The position numbers were made by a program, and so were the translations under genes. DNA of 64,000 bases from the NCBI GenBank assembly GCA_029335875.2, contig JARJMZ020000033.1:1-64000 (forward strand). The letters run 5' to 3'. The notes below the pieces were generated by a model, which saw nothing but the letters and a program-made list of their open reading frames with translations, was not told where the DNA came from and searched no databases. The DNA comes from Thermoprotei archaeon (lineage in GTDB: Archaea; Thermoproteota; Thermoprotei_A; Sulfolobales; Acidilobaceae). Of the stretch, positions 25,076-33,915 are shown in pieces; the first letter of the stretch is position 1; every line of letters begins with the position of its first letter.

Positions 25076-27154
25076 ATGTCTACAGCGTTCTTCGAGCCTA
25101 GAAACGTAGCTGTTGTCGGGGCCAGTGATAAGCGGGGCTCTCTTGGCTGGGGTTTAACTTTCAACGTGCTCTCAAGCTTCCCCGGCAAGGTTTATCTCGT
25201 GAACGTTAAGGGGGGGTCTATTGAGGGTAGGATTGTTTACAGGAGGGTCAGCGATATAGGGGAGCCTGTAGACCTCGCTCTCATAATAACGCCTTCAAAC
25301 ACAGTCCCCGAAGTTTTAGAGGATGCGGGGGAGGCTGGGGCTAGGGCTGCCATAGTTTATAGTAGTGGTTTCAGCGAGGCCGGCTTCAAGAACCTCGAGG
25401 ATCACATTGTAAACGTGGCTAGAAAGCATGGCATTAGGCTCCTGGGGCCTAACTGTGTTGGCGTAATAGACGGTTGGACCCCCATAAACGCTACCTTCAT
25501 ATCTATGGAGAGGCAAAAGATGCCCCCTCGAGGCTCAATATCAATAGTGTCCCAGTCGGGGGCCCTAGGCTCCCTAATAATGGATCTTATGGGTGAGAGG
25601 CTTATAGGGCTGAGGAGGTTCGCGAGTGTGGGTAACGCTGCCGACGTTAAAATGTGGGAGCTCCTAGAGTTTTTCGGGGAGGACCCTCTAACTGAGGCTG
25701 TAGGCTTATACTTTGAAAGCTTGAGCGAGGGGAGGAAACTCATAGATAAGCTTTCAGAAGTCTCAGAGCGTAAGCCAGTAGTGGTTTTAAGGGGCGGCGC
25801 GAGCGAGTCAGGCTCTAGGGCTGCTTCAACACATGTGGCAGCCCTTTCAGCCCCAGCTAGGGTGGTGGAGGGGCTCCTCAAAGGATCCGGGGTCCTTAGG
25901 GCTGAGACTATGAGCGAGTTCATAGCCATCTTAGAGCTTCTGGGCAGGAAGCCTCCAAGACCCTCCAAGGATAATGTTATAGTCGTGACAAACACTGGCG
26001 GCATGGGCGTTCTAGTCTCAGACTCCCTGGAGCTTAAGGGTTTAAAGTTGGGGAGACTCTCCGGGGGCTTGGAGGCTAAACTTAGGAGGGTTCTCCCACC
26101 TTACGTCTCCATAAACAACCCCTTAGATCTTTCGGGGGGAGCCCCCACAAGCATTTACAGGGAAGCCGTCAAGACTATACTAGAGTCCCAAGAGGCCGGC
26201 GTACTCCTAGTGGTTAACCAGCCGCAAACCATAGCCATGGACTCCGAGAACTTCATAGAGTTCGCGGGCGAGCTCAGAGGGTTGAACATACCGGTAATAG
26301 TTTTGGTAGAGGGGAGCGGCTACTCGCGGGAACTCGCAAACCGCCTGAGACTCAAGGGCCTCCCAGTAGCCTCCACCCCGGAAGAGGCGGCGGCAATGGT
26401 GTGGGCCCTATCAGCCTCCAGGCGTGGGGGGCTTGAAAGGCCCCCAGAGCACCCCCTTGAGGCTAGAGCTGAGGCATTAAAGGTAATAGAGTCTGTGAGG
26501 CGTGAAGGTAGGGAGTTCCTCCTGGAGCATGAGGCTAAAGCGTTGGCGAGAGCCTATGGGCTTGAGACTCCTAGAGGGGGGCTAGCTTCTAGTGTTAATG
26601 AAGCCGTGGCTCTCGCCGACAGCATAGGCTACCCGGTAGTGGCTAAAATAGTCTCCCCGGATGTTCTGCATAAGAGTGATGTTGGGGGCGTTATCCTGGG
26701 TTTGAGGAGCCCCGAGGATGTTATAGATGCTTATGAGAAGCTCCGGAGGCTAGCGGTGCGGTTTAAAGCTAGGTTCACAGGCGTCCTTATAGAGGAGATG
26801 GTTTCCACACGTTTTGAAGCCTCTATTGGAGCCCTCAGAGACCCCCTACTGGGCCCTATAGTAATGGCGGGTCTCGGAGGGGTTCTTGTCGAGCTTTTAG
26901 GTGATGTCACGTTTAGAAAGGCTCCCCTAAGTGTGGTCGAAGCCCTTGAAATGATAGGGGAGACGAGTCTTGGGAGGCTTGTTGAAGGCTATAGGGGCTT
27001 TAGGGCTGACGCCCGCAAGATAGCTGAGGCTATAGTTAACGTTGGCCTCCTAATATCCAGCAACCCTGAGATAGCTGAGGTCGACGTTAACCCCCTAGCA
27101 GTTCTAGATGACGAGGTTAAAGCCTTGGATGTTAGAGTTAAACTAACATGTTAA
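25076..27154 (+). CDS. ADP-forming acyl-CoA (acetyl-CoA) synthetase, fused alpha-beta
   Basis: A 692-residue fusion of the alpha part (CoA-binding AVVGASDKRGSLGWG; LLGPNCVGV; SIVSQSGALGSLI; probable phosphorylated His in AASTHVAAL near 256) and the ATP-grasp beta part from about 470 (KALARAYGLETPRGG; PVVAKIVSPDVLHKSDVGGV; AEVDVNPLAV). It turns acyl-CoA, ADP and phosphate into acid, CoA and ATP, the energy-saving step of archaeal sugar and amino-acid fermentation. In Pyrococcus the subunits are separate. The usual Gly after the catalytic His is Ala here. Substrate (acetyl, aryl or branched acyl) not decided. Confidence 0.88.
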   Translation: MSTAFFEPRNVAVVGASDKRGSLGWGLTFNVLSSFPGKVYLVNVKGGSIEGRIVYRRVSDIGEPVDLALIITPSNTVPEVLEDAGEAGARAAIVYSSGFSEAGFKNLEDHIVNVARKHGIRLLGPNCVGVIDGWTPINATFISMERQKMPPRGSISIVSQSGALGSLIMDLMGERLIGLRRFASVGNAADVKMWELLEFFGEDPLTEAVGLYFESLSEGRKLIDKLSEVSERKPVVVLRGGASESGSRAASTHVAALSAPARVVEGLLKGSGVLRAETMSEFIAILELLGRKPPRPSKDNVIVVTNTGGMGVLVSDSLELKGLKLGRLSGGLEAKLRRVLPPYVSINNPLDLSGGAPTSIYREAVKTILESQEAGVLLVVNQPQTIAMDSENFIEFAGELRGLNIPVIVLVEGSGYSRELANRLRLKGLPVASTPEEAAAMVWALSASRRGGLERPPEHPLEARAEALKVIESVRREGREFLLEHEAKALARAYGLETPRGGLASSVNEAVALADSIGYPVVAKIVSPDVLHKSDVGGVILGLRSPEDVIDAYEKLRRLAVRFKARFTGVLIEEMVSTRFEASIGALRDPLLGPIVMAGLGGVLVELLGDVTFRKAPLSVVEALEMIGETSLGRLVEGYRGFRADARKIAEAIVNVGLLISSNPEIAEVDVNPLAVLDDEVKALDVRVKLTC

Positions 27155-27189
27155 CTGGAACTTATTACCGTAGGGGGTTAAACTGTTAC

Positions 27190-28089
27190 ATGGGGATATG
27201 GGGTATGCGCTGGGCGCTCCGCCTCCCGCCAGCATCTTTTAAAACACCCCTCCTAGCTCTTATTGTAGCCTTACTAGTAATCCCAGCATTGCAAACCCTG
27301 GCCGGGGCTGGTGGAGGAAAGGGTTTGGAAGTTTCTTTCGAGCCTGTAAAAGCGCTTATTGAAGGTAAAACATTGCCGGGAGACCTTTACAGGGTTAATG
27401 TAATGTTAAGAGCGGATGTTCAAGTGTCTCGAGCTAAGACAGCTTATATGATACTCTATGTGGACCCCTCGAACGGTCTTGAGAGGACTCTGGATGGGGG
27501 GTTCCTGGAAATACTGTTTAAGGATGGAGTTGGGTTGGGGCACGTCGATTTCACCGTGCCATGGACTCCCAAGGTTATAGTATTGTTCAATGTGCTGGAA
27601 CCCGGCGAGCTGGAGGGCCTCAGTGCCACGTTAGAGCTCCCCGTGAGCCCTGAAGTTAGAGTTGAGGTTAGGGGGCTTAGGCCTTTAATGGAGGCCTTCG
27701 AGGGGGGATGGCTTATATTACCGGTGACCCTCAGGAGTAACTTCTTTGAAGGCTATGGCACTATAATAGTTAGGGATAAGACTTTAAATGTCGAGCTTAA
27801 GAGGGTTAACGTGAATGTTAAGGGGACTATTACGCACGACGTTTACGTCCAGCTTCCAGAGAACCCTAGGAGGCTCTATATTTTCAAAGAGTGGTCTATG
27901 GTGCACGCTATAGAAGTCATTTATGAAGGCCCAGATACTTACCCCGACAACAACCGAGAGATCATATTCGTAAACGTTAAACTCAAAGAAGAAGTGTGGA
28001 GGGTGCCGGCGGCCGTTATAATCGCGCTAGCGGGCATAGCTGTCATAGCAGCTCTACTAGCCTTTGCGGGCAGGATAGTTTTCGGCTAG
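27190..28089 (+). CDS. Membrane-anchored extracytoplasmic protein, unknown
   Basis: About 299 residues from ATG at 27190 (the frame is open from 27148). An N-terminal hydrophobic segment (about 18-37) looks like a signal peptide or anchor, followed by a roughly 220-residue beta-rich domain and a C-terminal membrane helix (VPAAVIIALAGIAVIAALLA) with a short positive tail. Type I surface-protein layout, no recognised motif. Overlaps the convergent MFS gene by four bases. Confidence 0.6.
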   Translation: MGIWGMRWALRLPPASFKTPLLALIVALLVIPALQTLAGAGGGKGLEVSFEPVKALIEGKTLPGDLYRVNVMLRADVQVSRAKTAYMILYVDPSNGLERTLDGGFLEILFKDGVGLGHVDFTVPWTPKVIVLFNVLEPGELEGLSATLELPVSPEVRVEVRGLRPLMEAFEGGWLILPVTLRSNFFEGYGTIIVRDKTLNVELKRVNVNVKGTITHDVYVQLPENPRRLYIFKEWSMVHAIEVIYEGPDTYPDNNREIIFVNVKLKEEVWRVPAAVIIALAGIAVIAALLAFAGRIVFG

Positions 28090-29246
28090 GCCTTCAAACC
28101 CCAATCACGCACAACGGAAACTATTGTCGGCGCGGAGGCTAGGGCGAAAAGGGCTGCAGACGTTAAAGCCAGGACTTCTATCCCGTAAAGTTTAAAGACA
28201 ACACCCCCGAGCGCGAACTCGCCGAAGGCTATGCCTAGAGCGAGGGCGGTCACATAAACCCCCATCTGGGGCCCCCGGGCGCGGCCCCTGTCCGTATAGT
28301 CTGCTAGTAACGCTAGGAGGGCGGGGGGTAGGGTCATTGCCGGCGCTGCTAGTAGTGCTAGAACCGGCATGTATAGGGGGTCTAGGAGGGTCTCGTAGAA
28401 GAGGCCTCCAACGATAATAGCGGCTGATAGGGAGGCTGACCCTATTATTAAAGCTTTAACCTTGCCCACCCTGGAGGCAATGTAACTTCCAACTATGAGG
28501 CCTATGGATACCGCTGTTAACCCTAATATGATGACCGGGCTTACCGCCCCCCCACCCTGATCATCGAGGTAGACTTTTATCCCAGCCTCCACTAATACCT
28601 TGGGGGCCATGAAGCCAACACCTATCAGGGAGGCCATCCCAAACCATAGCGGTAAAAGTTTTAAGGCACCCCTCTCAACAGTGAAAACAATAACGTTACG
28701 CCCCCCACCCTGGGGGGCCATGAGGGAAGCCGCCAGGGCCGCTAAGCTTAGAAAAGCCGGCACCATAAAACCCCTCAGGGCGCCCAGGAGCTCCAGCGAG
28801 GCGGCAACCGCCAAGCCCAGAGCGTACCCTCCGAGGTTTGAAGCCTCGAAAAAACCCGACCCGTAAATCCTCCCAACATACCTACCCCTAGTCTCCTCAG
28901 CTAGAATAGACAAGCTAGAAGTGAGGGTTAAAGCGGCGCTCACGCCGCCAACACAGTTTAACAAAGCTAGAACCACAGGATCCAGGAAAACATTCATAGT
29001 AGTGTAGGCGAGAGCCAACAATAGCGTAGCCAATACTAGAGAACGGCGAAGACCCAGCCTCTCATAGAGGCCTCCCATCACGAAACCCGTAAACCCCTCA
29101 GCCAGAGCGTAAGAGGCAAGTATGAGACCGTGAACTACAGGAGATATGCCGGGGAGCGTTAAAGCCAGAGAAACGATAAAGACGGCGTTCGAAGACCTAA
29201 CCAAGGCCACCACGGCGAACACCGGAAGCAGGCTCGGCAAGCGCAA
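28086..29246 (-). CDS. MFS transporter
   Basis: A 386-residue polytopic protein with about twelve hydrophobic helices in two six-helix halves and the loop 2-3 motif in variant form (GGLYERLGLRRSLVL, about 58-72), diagnostic of the major facilitator superfamily. The second half carries the weaker repeat (ASRVGKVKALIIG). Substrate cannot be read. It stands alone, convergent with the exported protein. Two further MFS genes lie at 61.6 and 63.5 kb. Confidence 0.82.
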   Translation of the reverse strand: MRLPSLLPVFAVVALVRSSNAVFIVSLALTLPGISPVVHGLILASYALAEGFTGFVMGGLYERLGLRRSLVLATLLLALAYTTMNVFLDPVVLALLNCVGGVSAALTLTSSLSILAEETRGRYVGRIYGSGFFEASNLGGYALGLAVAASLELLGALRGFMVPAFLSLAALAASLMAPQGGGRNVIVFTVERGALKLLPLWFGMASLIGVGFMAPKVLVEAGIKVYLDDQGGGAVSPVIILGLTAVSIGLIVGSYIASRVGKVKALIIGSASLSAAIIVGGLFYETLLDPLYMPVLALLAAPAMTLPPALLALLADYTDRGRARGPQMGVYVTALALGIAFGEFALGGVVFKLYGIEVLALTSAALFALASAPTIVSVVRDWGLKA

Positions 29247-29327
29247 ACTTAGCCCCTCTCGGGGCTTGAAGAGTTTGGCCCCTATAAGCTTGGGGGCCTA
29301 GGAGGGGTTTAACTGTCCTCTTTTAAC

Positions 29328-30737
29328 TTATGGGTATGTTGCCGCTATTTTCCTGGCTACTTTGCGTGCTTCTTCGACAGCCTTCTCGTAGAGGTTTTTG
29401 GTTATTAGCTCTTCTCTATATGCTTTCTCTAGTTCCCCTAAATCTATGATTTCAGGGTCTCTTCCAGGTTTCTTAACGACGTCGACGTGCAAGTCTAGGT
29501 ATCTTAGGCCTTTAAACCCTAATTCTGGCGGGGTGTTTATGTTAGCGTAGACTCCCAGGAGCTTGTCTTCTAGGCTGTAGTATTCGTGTATTATATGCCA
29601 GGAGCTTGTATCTACTATGGTCCTGGAGTAGTCTCCAGGCCTCTTCTCAACGTCTAAACCGTCTAGGACCCCCCGGGTTTTGAACGTTCTACTCAGCGTT
29701 AGCGTTATCCCAGATTCTGATAGTGAGAAGCTGTCTACTGTGAAGGGCCCTAGGGTCAGCCTGTCCCCGTTGGGGAGCCTGTGGTCTATGTTTATCTTCC
29801 TCCCTTTGAGGTTTGAGGCTATATAGGATAGTATGGCCATCCCCGTGTCGCTCGTCGAGTAGCCGAGCCTTATAGACTCTTCACTATAGTCTACCAGTGT
29901 AGACACTTCGAAGCCCCCCGCTTTCAGGGAGTGGTGGAATTTAACAGTGGGGTATAGTTGGGACCTGTAGGAATCTAGTATTTGCTTGGCGGGGGAGGGC
30001 ATGTATATTATGGAGACATACTCACCCCTAGACACTATGCTTGGAGCGTTTGAGGGCTTCTCGCCAGCTAGAGCTTCAGCCTTCGCTGCGAGGCTTTCAG
30101 CCTCTAAAGCCACCTCGCTAGAGCTCCCATATTTACTGTTGCTCCTAAACCTTACATGTATGCTGGAGAAGTCCACTTTCCCCTTGACAGCCTCTAGAAG
30201 CTCCTCCCTCCTATGCTCCTCTTTCAGGTGCTCGCTGAAGCTATAGTCCCTCCCCGGCGTGTAGATAGTCACGTAAACACCTACGAGGGCTACCCCGGGC
30301 CTCACAACAGGATTATCATCCCTTGACAGCGAGTCTTTAATCACGTAGCCCCTGAAAGCTTCTCCTTTAGGGGGGCACTCGCCCTGAACCAAGCCCTCTA
30401 AACCTTCAGGTAGCATAGCCCTACATTCTCCCAGGCTAACAGCGTCGACGACAGTGTAGAGGCCCAGCCTCCCCCTCCTAATATTAGCGTATGAAATAGC
30501 GTTCACTATCGCCTCCTCAACTTTAACCCCGGCCTCCCACGGGTTCCCTATTACTAGGAGGGAGTCCAGGTCTGTGTCTATGTTTTTAACAGTAACGTCA
30601 GCCGGGCCTTCTGAAAAAGGCTGAGACAGCCTGCTCCTAATAGCTTCACTAACGTCAGCTAGTAGGAACCCTTTCTCCTCCAGCATCCATGTCAGCGCCG
30701 TCGCATATATCCCCCTAACCCTAACCCTCCACATCAA
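29328..30737 (-). CDS. FAU-1 / RNase E/G-like RNA-binding protein (DUF402)
   Basis: A 469-residue protein matching the archaeal FAU-1 family: an N-terminal RNase E/G-like part (about 1-260, with VEEAIVNAISYANIRRGRLGLYTVVDAV) and a C-terminal DUF402 domain (about 300-440, with VDTSSWHIIHEYYS and LGVYANINTPPEL...RYLDLHVDVVKKPG...IDLGELE). Pyrococcus FAU-1 binds AU-rich RNA and has 5S rRNA-processing activity. Twelve bases separate it from the upstream UPF0147 gene, so the pair is an operon. Confidence 0.88.
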   Translation of the reverse strand: MMWRVRVRGIYATALTWMLEEKGFLLADVSEAIRSRLSQPFSEGPADVTVKNIDTDLDSLLVIGNPWEAGVKVEEAIVNAISYANIRRGRLGLYTVVDAVSLGECRAMLPEGLEGLVQGECPPKGEAFRGYVIKDSLSRDDNPVVRPGVALVGVYVTIYTPGRDYSFSEHLKEEHRREELLEAVKGKVDFSSIHVRFRSNSKYGSSSEVALEAESLAAKAEALAGEKPSNAPSIVSRGEYVSIIYMPSPAKQILDSYRSQLYPTVKFHHSLKAGGFEVSTLVDYSEESIRLGYSTSDTGMAILSYIASNLKGRKINIDHRLPNGDRLTLGPFTVDSFSLSESGITLTLSRTFKTRGVLDGLDVEKRPGDYSRTIVDTSSWHIIHEYYSLEDKLLGVYANINTPPELGFKGLRYLDLHVDVVKKPGRDPEIIDLGELEKAYREELITKNLYEKAVEEARKVARKIAATYP

Positions 30738-30749
30738 AGACCTTCAACC

Positions 30750-31040
30750 TCAGTCTTTCACGGTCTCCAGGACAGATATAACTTGCCATATTTTAGTCCT
30801 AGCGTGGAACGGCATGTTAGGGTCTTGGCTAACCTCATCTAAAACGCTCACAGCGTTGGCAGCCCTAACGCCTAGAGAAAGCTTCGTATCCCTGAGCTGC
30901 GTGAGGGCGTTAACAGCGGCTCTCCTAATGTTCCTCGGTATGCCCGCGTCGTTGATTATAGATGTTAGTAGGGCCATAGCGTATTTAACCTTAGCCTCGT
31001 TAGCCTGGACCGTGTCAATAGACACCCTAATCACCTCCAC
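30750..31040 (-). CDS. UPF0147 family protein
   Basis: A 96-residue all-helical protein of the archaeal UPF0147 family: [25 protein letters not shown] (first half), then [26 protein letters not shown], characteristic of the family. Function unknown. First gene of a two-gene unit with FAU-1, which hints at an RNA-related role. Divergent from aIF2-alpha. Confidence 0.88.
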   Translation of the reverse strand: MEVIRVSIDTVQANEAKVKYAMALLTSIINDAGIPRNIRRAAVNALTQLRDTKLSLGVRAANAVSVLDEVSQDPNMPFHARTKIWQVISVLETVKD

Positions 31041-31163
31041 CCTCCACTATTGTTTATTGTAGAGTGGAACCCTTAAGCGCTAATCCTCCAGTCTGGTGTA
31101 GGTGCGGGACGCGGCTTGGATATATTAGGGGCGGGTTGGGGCTTCTAATAAGGGTGGCTTCGA

Positions 31164-31961
31164 TTGCTAAAGCCTAGGAGGCCCCTACCAGATATTGGAG
31201 ACCTTGTCGTAGGCACAGTGTCTGAAGTACACGAGTACGGGGCTTACTTAACACTTGACGAGTACGGGGGTCACAGGGCTCTCCTGCCGTGGAGCGAGGT
31301 TGCGAGCAGGTCTGTTAGGAGTATAGATGAGGTTGTGAGGCCTGGCCAGAAAGTAGTTGTTAAAGTCATAAGAGTCTATAAGGGTAAAGGGCACGTTGAT
31401 GTGAGCCTTAAAAGGGTCATGGAGGGGGAGAGGAGGAGGAAGATGATGCAGTATAAGCGGTACGTTAAAGCAGCCACCCTAATAACAGCGTTAGCCCAGA
31501 AGATTGGGAAGACAGTCGATAAAGCATACGAGGAAGTCATATGGAGGCTCGAAGACGCGTACGGAGACCCCCTAACCGGCCTTGAGAGAGCGGTCTTAGA
31601 AGGCGAGAAAGCGTTGAAAGCGGCTGGGATCCCTGGAGAATGGGCTGGACACCTAGTTGAACTCGCGAAAACCCACGTGGAAGTTAAAACAATAAGAGTC
31701 CTAGGAATACTAACATTGAAAAGCACGGCAGGAGATGGTGTTGAGAGGATCAAAACAGTTCTAGAATCCGCTAGGAAAGCAACTGAAAAAACCAAGGTAA
31801 AACTAAGACTATACACTGTGGGAGCCCCGAGATACAGGGTTGAGCTCGAAGGACACGACTATAAAACGCTAGAGGAAACCCTCAAGTCCCTCATAGAAGA
31901 AGCGGAGAACAAAGCTAGGAAACTAGGGGTGGAAATGAAATTCGAGAGGATCAAAGAATAA
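31164..31961 (+). CDS. Translation initiation factor aIF2 alpha subunit
   Basis: A 265-residue protein with an N-terminal S1 OB-fold (residues 10-85: VVGTVSEVHEYGAYLTLDE, then KGHVDVSLKRV), a helical middle domain (90-175) and a C-terminal alpha/beta domain (VKTIRVLGILTLKS onward). Part of the aIF2 trimer delivering initiator tRNA. TTG start 31164 with AGGGTGG ahead. In many archaea nop10 follows this gene; here nop10 lies 5.6 kb away on the other strand and no partner follows. Confidence 0.95.
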   Translation: MLKPRRPLPDIGDLVVGTVSEVHEYGAYLTLDEYGGHRALLPWSEVASRSVRSIDEVVRPGQKVVVKVIRVYKGKGHVDVSLKRVMEGERRRKMMQYKRYVKAATLITALAQKIGKTVDKAYEEVIWRLEDAYGDPLTGLERAVLEGEKALKAAGIPGEWAGHLVELAKTHVEVKTIRVLGILTLKSTAGDGVERIKTVLESARKATEKTKVKLRLYTVGAPRYRVELEGHDYKTLEETLKSLIEEAENKARKLGVEMKFERIKE

Positions 31962-32019
31962 TGGGGACCTTCAAGCTCCAGCCCTAACGAGAAAGAGCGA
32001 GTTCTACGGCTAAACAAGG

Positions 32020-33180
32020 TTACTCTAGGTCTTCGGGGCTCCAGGGGCCTTCCCGCCACATTTTCCTGGCGAGTTCCCCCTCATACATGAATGTTCTTAT
32101 GAGCTCTTTCGCCTGCTCTCTCCTGGCTCTATATTCTTCTAGGAAGTTGTTGAGCTTCTCTATCAAGTACTCTTTTAGTTCTCCAGTTAACATTCTCCCG
32201 CCCCTATAGTCTTCTTCTATCTTCTTTAGTTTAGCGTCGTCGGGCTCGAAGTATATGTGGAGCCACTGGAATGAAACGTCGATTTCAGGGTTCCCCCCTA
32301 GTTTTCTGTGGAGCTCTATTGTTGGCTGTCCTCCTGAGAATGCGTACCTCATTATCTTATGTCTGACTGTTTTAGGGTCGTCGTGGAGGAATATGGCTGT
32401 TTCAGGCTTTGAGGAGCTCATTTTACCTTCGAGCCCCGTGAGGGGGGGCATGAACTTAGAGTGTATTGCTGCCGTCTTATAGTAGCCCATGCTCTCAGCT
32501 ATGTCCCTCTGGATCCTCCAGTAGGGGTCCTGGTCTATGGCTGCCGGTATTAGGCACCTCTTTTTCTCGAAGAATGTTGGGACTACTTGGAGGGCCGGGT
32601 AGAATATGAGGCCTATGTTGGTGGAGCCTGTGAAGCCGAACACTGCCTTGGCTGTGTTAAAGTTCACCCTCTTAGCTACTTTTACAGCCATGGGGTAGAG
32701 TTTCCCAATATACTCTATGTCGTGGAATATGAAAGTCCTGTCCGGGTCGAAGCCCACGGCTATTATGTCTAGGGTGTTCTCGTAGGCCCACTTCTTAACC
32801 TCCGAGAGGCTCATGCCGGGCTCGTCGAAGTACTTCTCATCATCAGTTATCATTATGTAAACGTTAGCCTTGAACTTCTCCTGGAGCCACCTGGTTAATA
32901 TGAAAGGCAGTATGTGGCCTATGTGCATGGGGCCTGAAGGCCCCCTGCCAGTGTATAGGAAGAAGCCCTTCCCCCTCTCATAGTCGTCTAACACTAGGTC
33001 TAGATCCCTGTGGGAGAAGAATACCCTACGCCTTAAGAGGACGTGGAGCTCCCCAGCTAAGGCTTCAACTCTCTTAAACAGCTCGTCCCCTATAAACTCT
33101 GTCCCGAATATTTTAACGAGCTTCTCATAGTCAACCCTACCTTTAACCTCCCAAGGCGTGACTGTAAACTCCTCAGCCAC
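32020..33180 (-). CDS. trpS: Tryptophanyl-tRNA synthetase
   Basis: A 386-residue class I synthetase of archaeal/eukaryotic type: GPSGPMHIGHILPF (HIGH region, about 79-92), TDDEKYF, and KMSSSKPETAIFL (KMSKS equivalent) near 255. N-terminal extension typical of the eukaryote-like form. Charges tRNA-Trp. Stands alone, divergent from the uracil-DNA glycosylase gene. Confidence 0.96.
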   Translation of the reverse strand: MAEEFTVTPWEVKGRVDYEKLVKIFGTEFIGDELFKRVEALAGELHVLLRRRVFFSHRDLDLVLDDYERGKGFFLYTGRGPSGPMHIGHILPFILTRWLQEKFKANVYIMITDDEKYFDEPGMSLSEVKKWAYENTLDIIAVGFDPDRTFIFHDIEYIGKLYPMAVKVAKRVNFNTAKAVFGFTGSTNIGLIFYPALQVVPTFFEKKRCLIPAAIDQDPYWRIQRDIAESMGYYKTAAIHSKFMPPLTGLEGKMSSSKPETAIFLHDDPKTVRHKIMRYAFSGGQPTIELHRKLGGNPEIDVSFQWLHIYFEPDDAKLKKIEEDYRGGRMLTGELKEYLIEKLNNFLEEYRARREQAKELIRTFMYEGELARKMWREGPWSPEDLE

Positions 33181-33258
33181 AATATTTAGGCCACCGAACT
33201 CTAGAGCCTGGCGAGAAGCCTATAAGCTTTAAGTGCCTAAACTATAGGGGGCGGCGCC

Positions 33259-33915
33259 TTGAAATCCTCGGACTATGAGACCCTAGTCTCAGAGATCCTG
33301 GCATGCGAGAAGTGCCCCCTAAGCAGGTCTAGGACTAGAGCTGTGCCCGGGGAGGGCTCCCTAGACTCTATAATCATGTTTGTGGGGGAGGCGCCTGGGA
33401 AGAGCGAGGACGAGCAGGGGAGGCCTTTCGTCGGGGCTGCCGGCAAACTCTTGAACACTCTACTCGAATCTATAGGGCTGGAGAGGGGCGGCGTCTACAT
33501 AACTAACGTTGTTAAATGTAGGCCCCCGGAAAACAGGGAGCCTGAAGAGCCTGAAGTGAGAGCCTGCAACCCTTATCTTGTGAGGCAGCTTAACATTGTT
33601 AACCCCAAGATAGTGGTAGCCCTGGGTAGGATAGCGGGTAAAACCCTATATGAAATGTGCGGGCTTAAATGGCATAACATGAGAGTGGCCAGGAGGGAGG
33701 TTGTGAAGTGTAGAGTAGGGGAGGCCTCCTTCAAGCTTGTGGCTACATACCACCCCGCAGCAGCACTATATAACCCGGGCCTCAGAGAGGAGCTTGAAGA
33801 AGACTTCAGAGAGCGCATAGCTAAAGTAGCCTCCCAGGTGGGGGGGAAAACCAAAACGCTGGAAGATTTCCTGCTAAGGGGAAAGAAGGAGCCTACGACT
33901 AGCCAGGAGGGCTAA
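33259..33915 (+). CDS. Type-4 uracil-DNA glycosylase (Fe-S)
   Basis: A 218-residue family-4 UDG, removing uracil from deaminated DNA, important at high temperature. Iron-sulfur Cys ligands are at CEKC (16-19), VVKCRPP and VVKCRVG; the active-site loop FVGEAPGKSEDEQGRPFVG follows family 4 and the second motif is TYHPAAALYNP. It has a hydrophilic C-terminal tail ending in a Lys/Glu-rich stretch that could bind a PCNA clamp, though no clear PIP box is visible. Its 3' end overlaps the convergent protease gene by 42 bases. Confidence 0.93.
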   Translation: MKSSDYETLVSEILACEKCPLSRSRTRAVPGEGSLDSIIMFVGEAPGKSEDEQGRPFVGAAGKLLNTLLESIGLERGGVYITNVVKCRPPENREPEEPEVRACNPYLVRQLNIVNPKIVVALGRIAGKTLYEMCGLKWHNMRVARREVVKCRVGEASFKLVATYHPAAALYNPGLREELEEDFRERIAKVASQVGGKTKTLEDFLLRGKKEPTTSQEG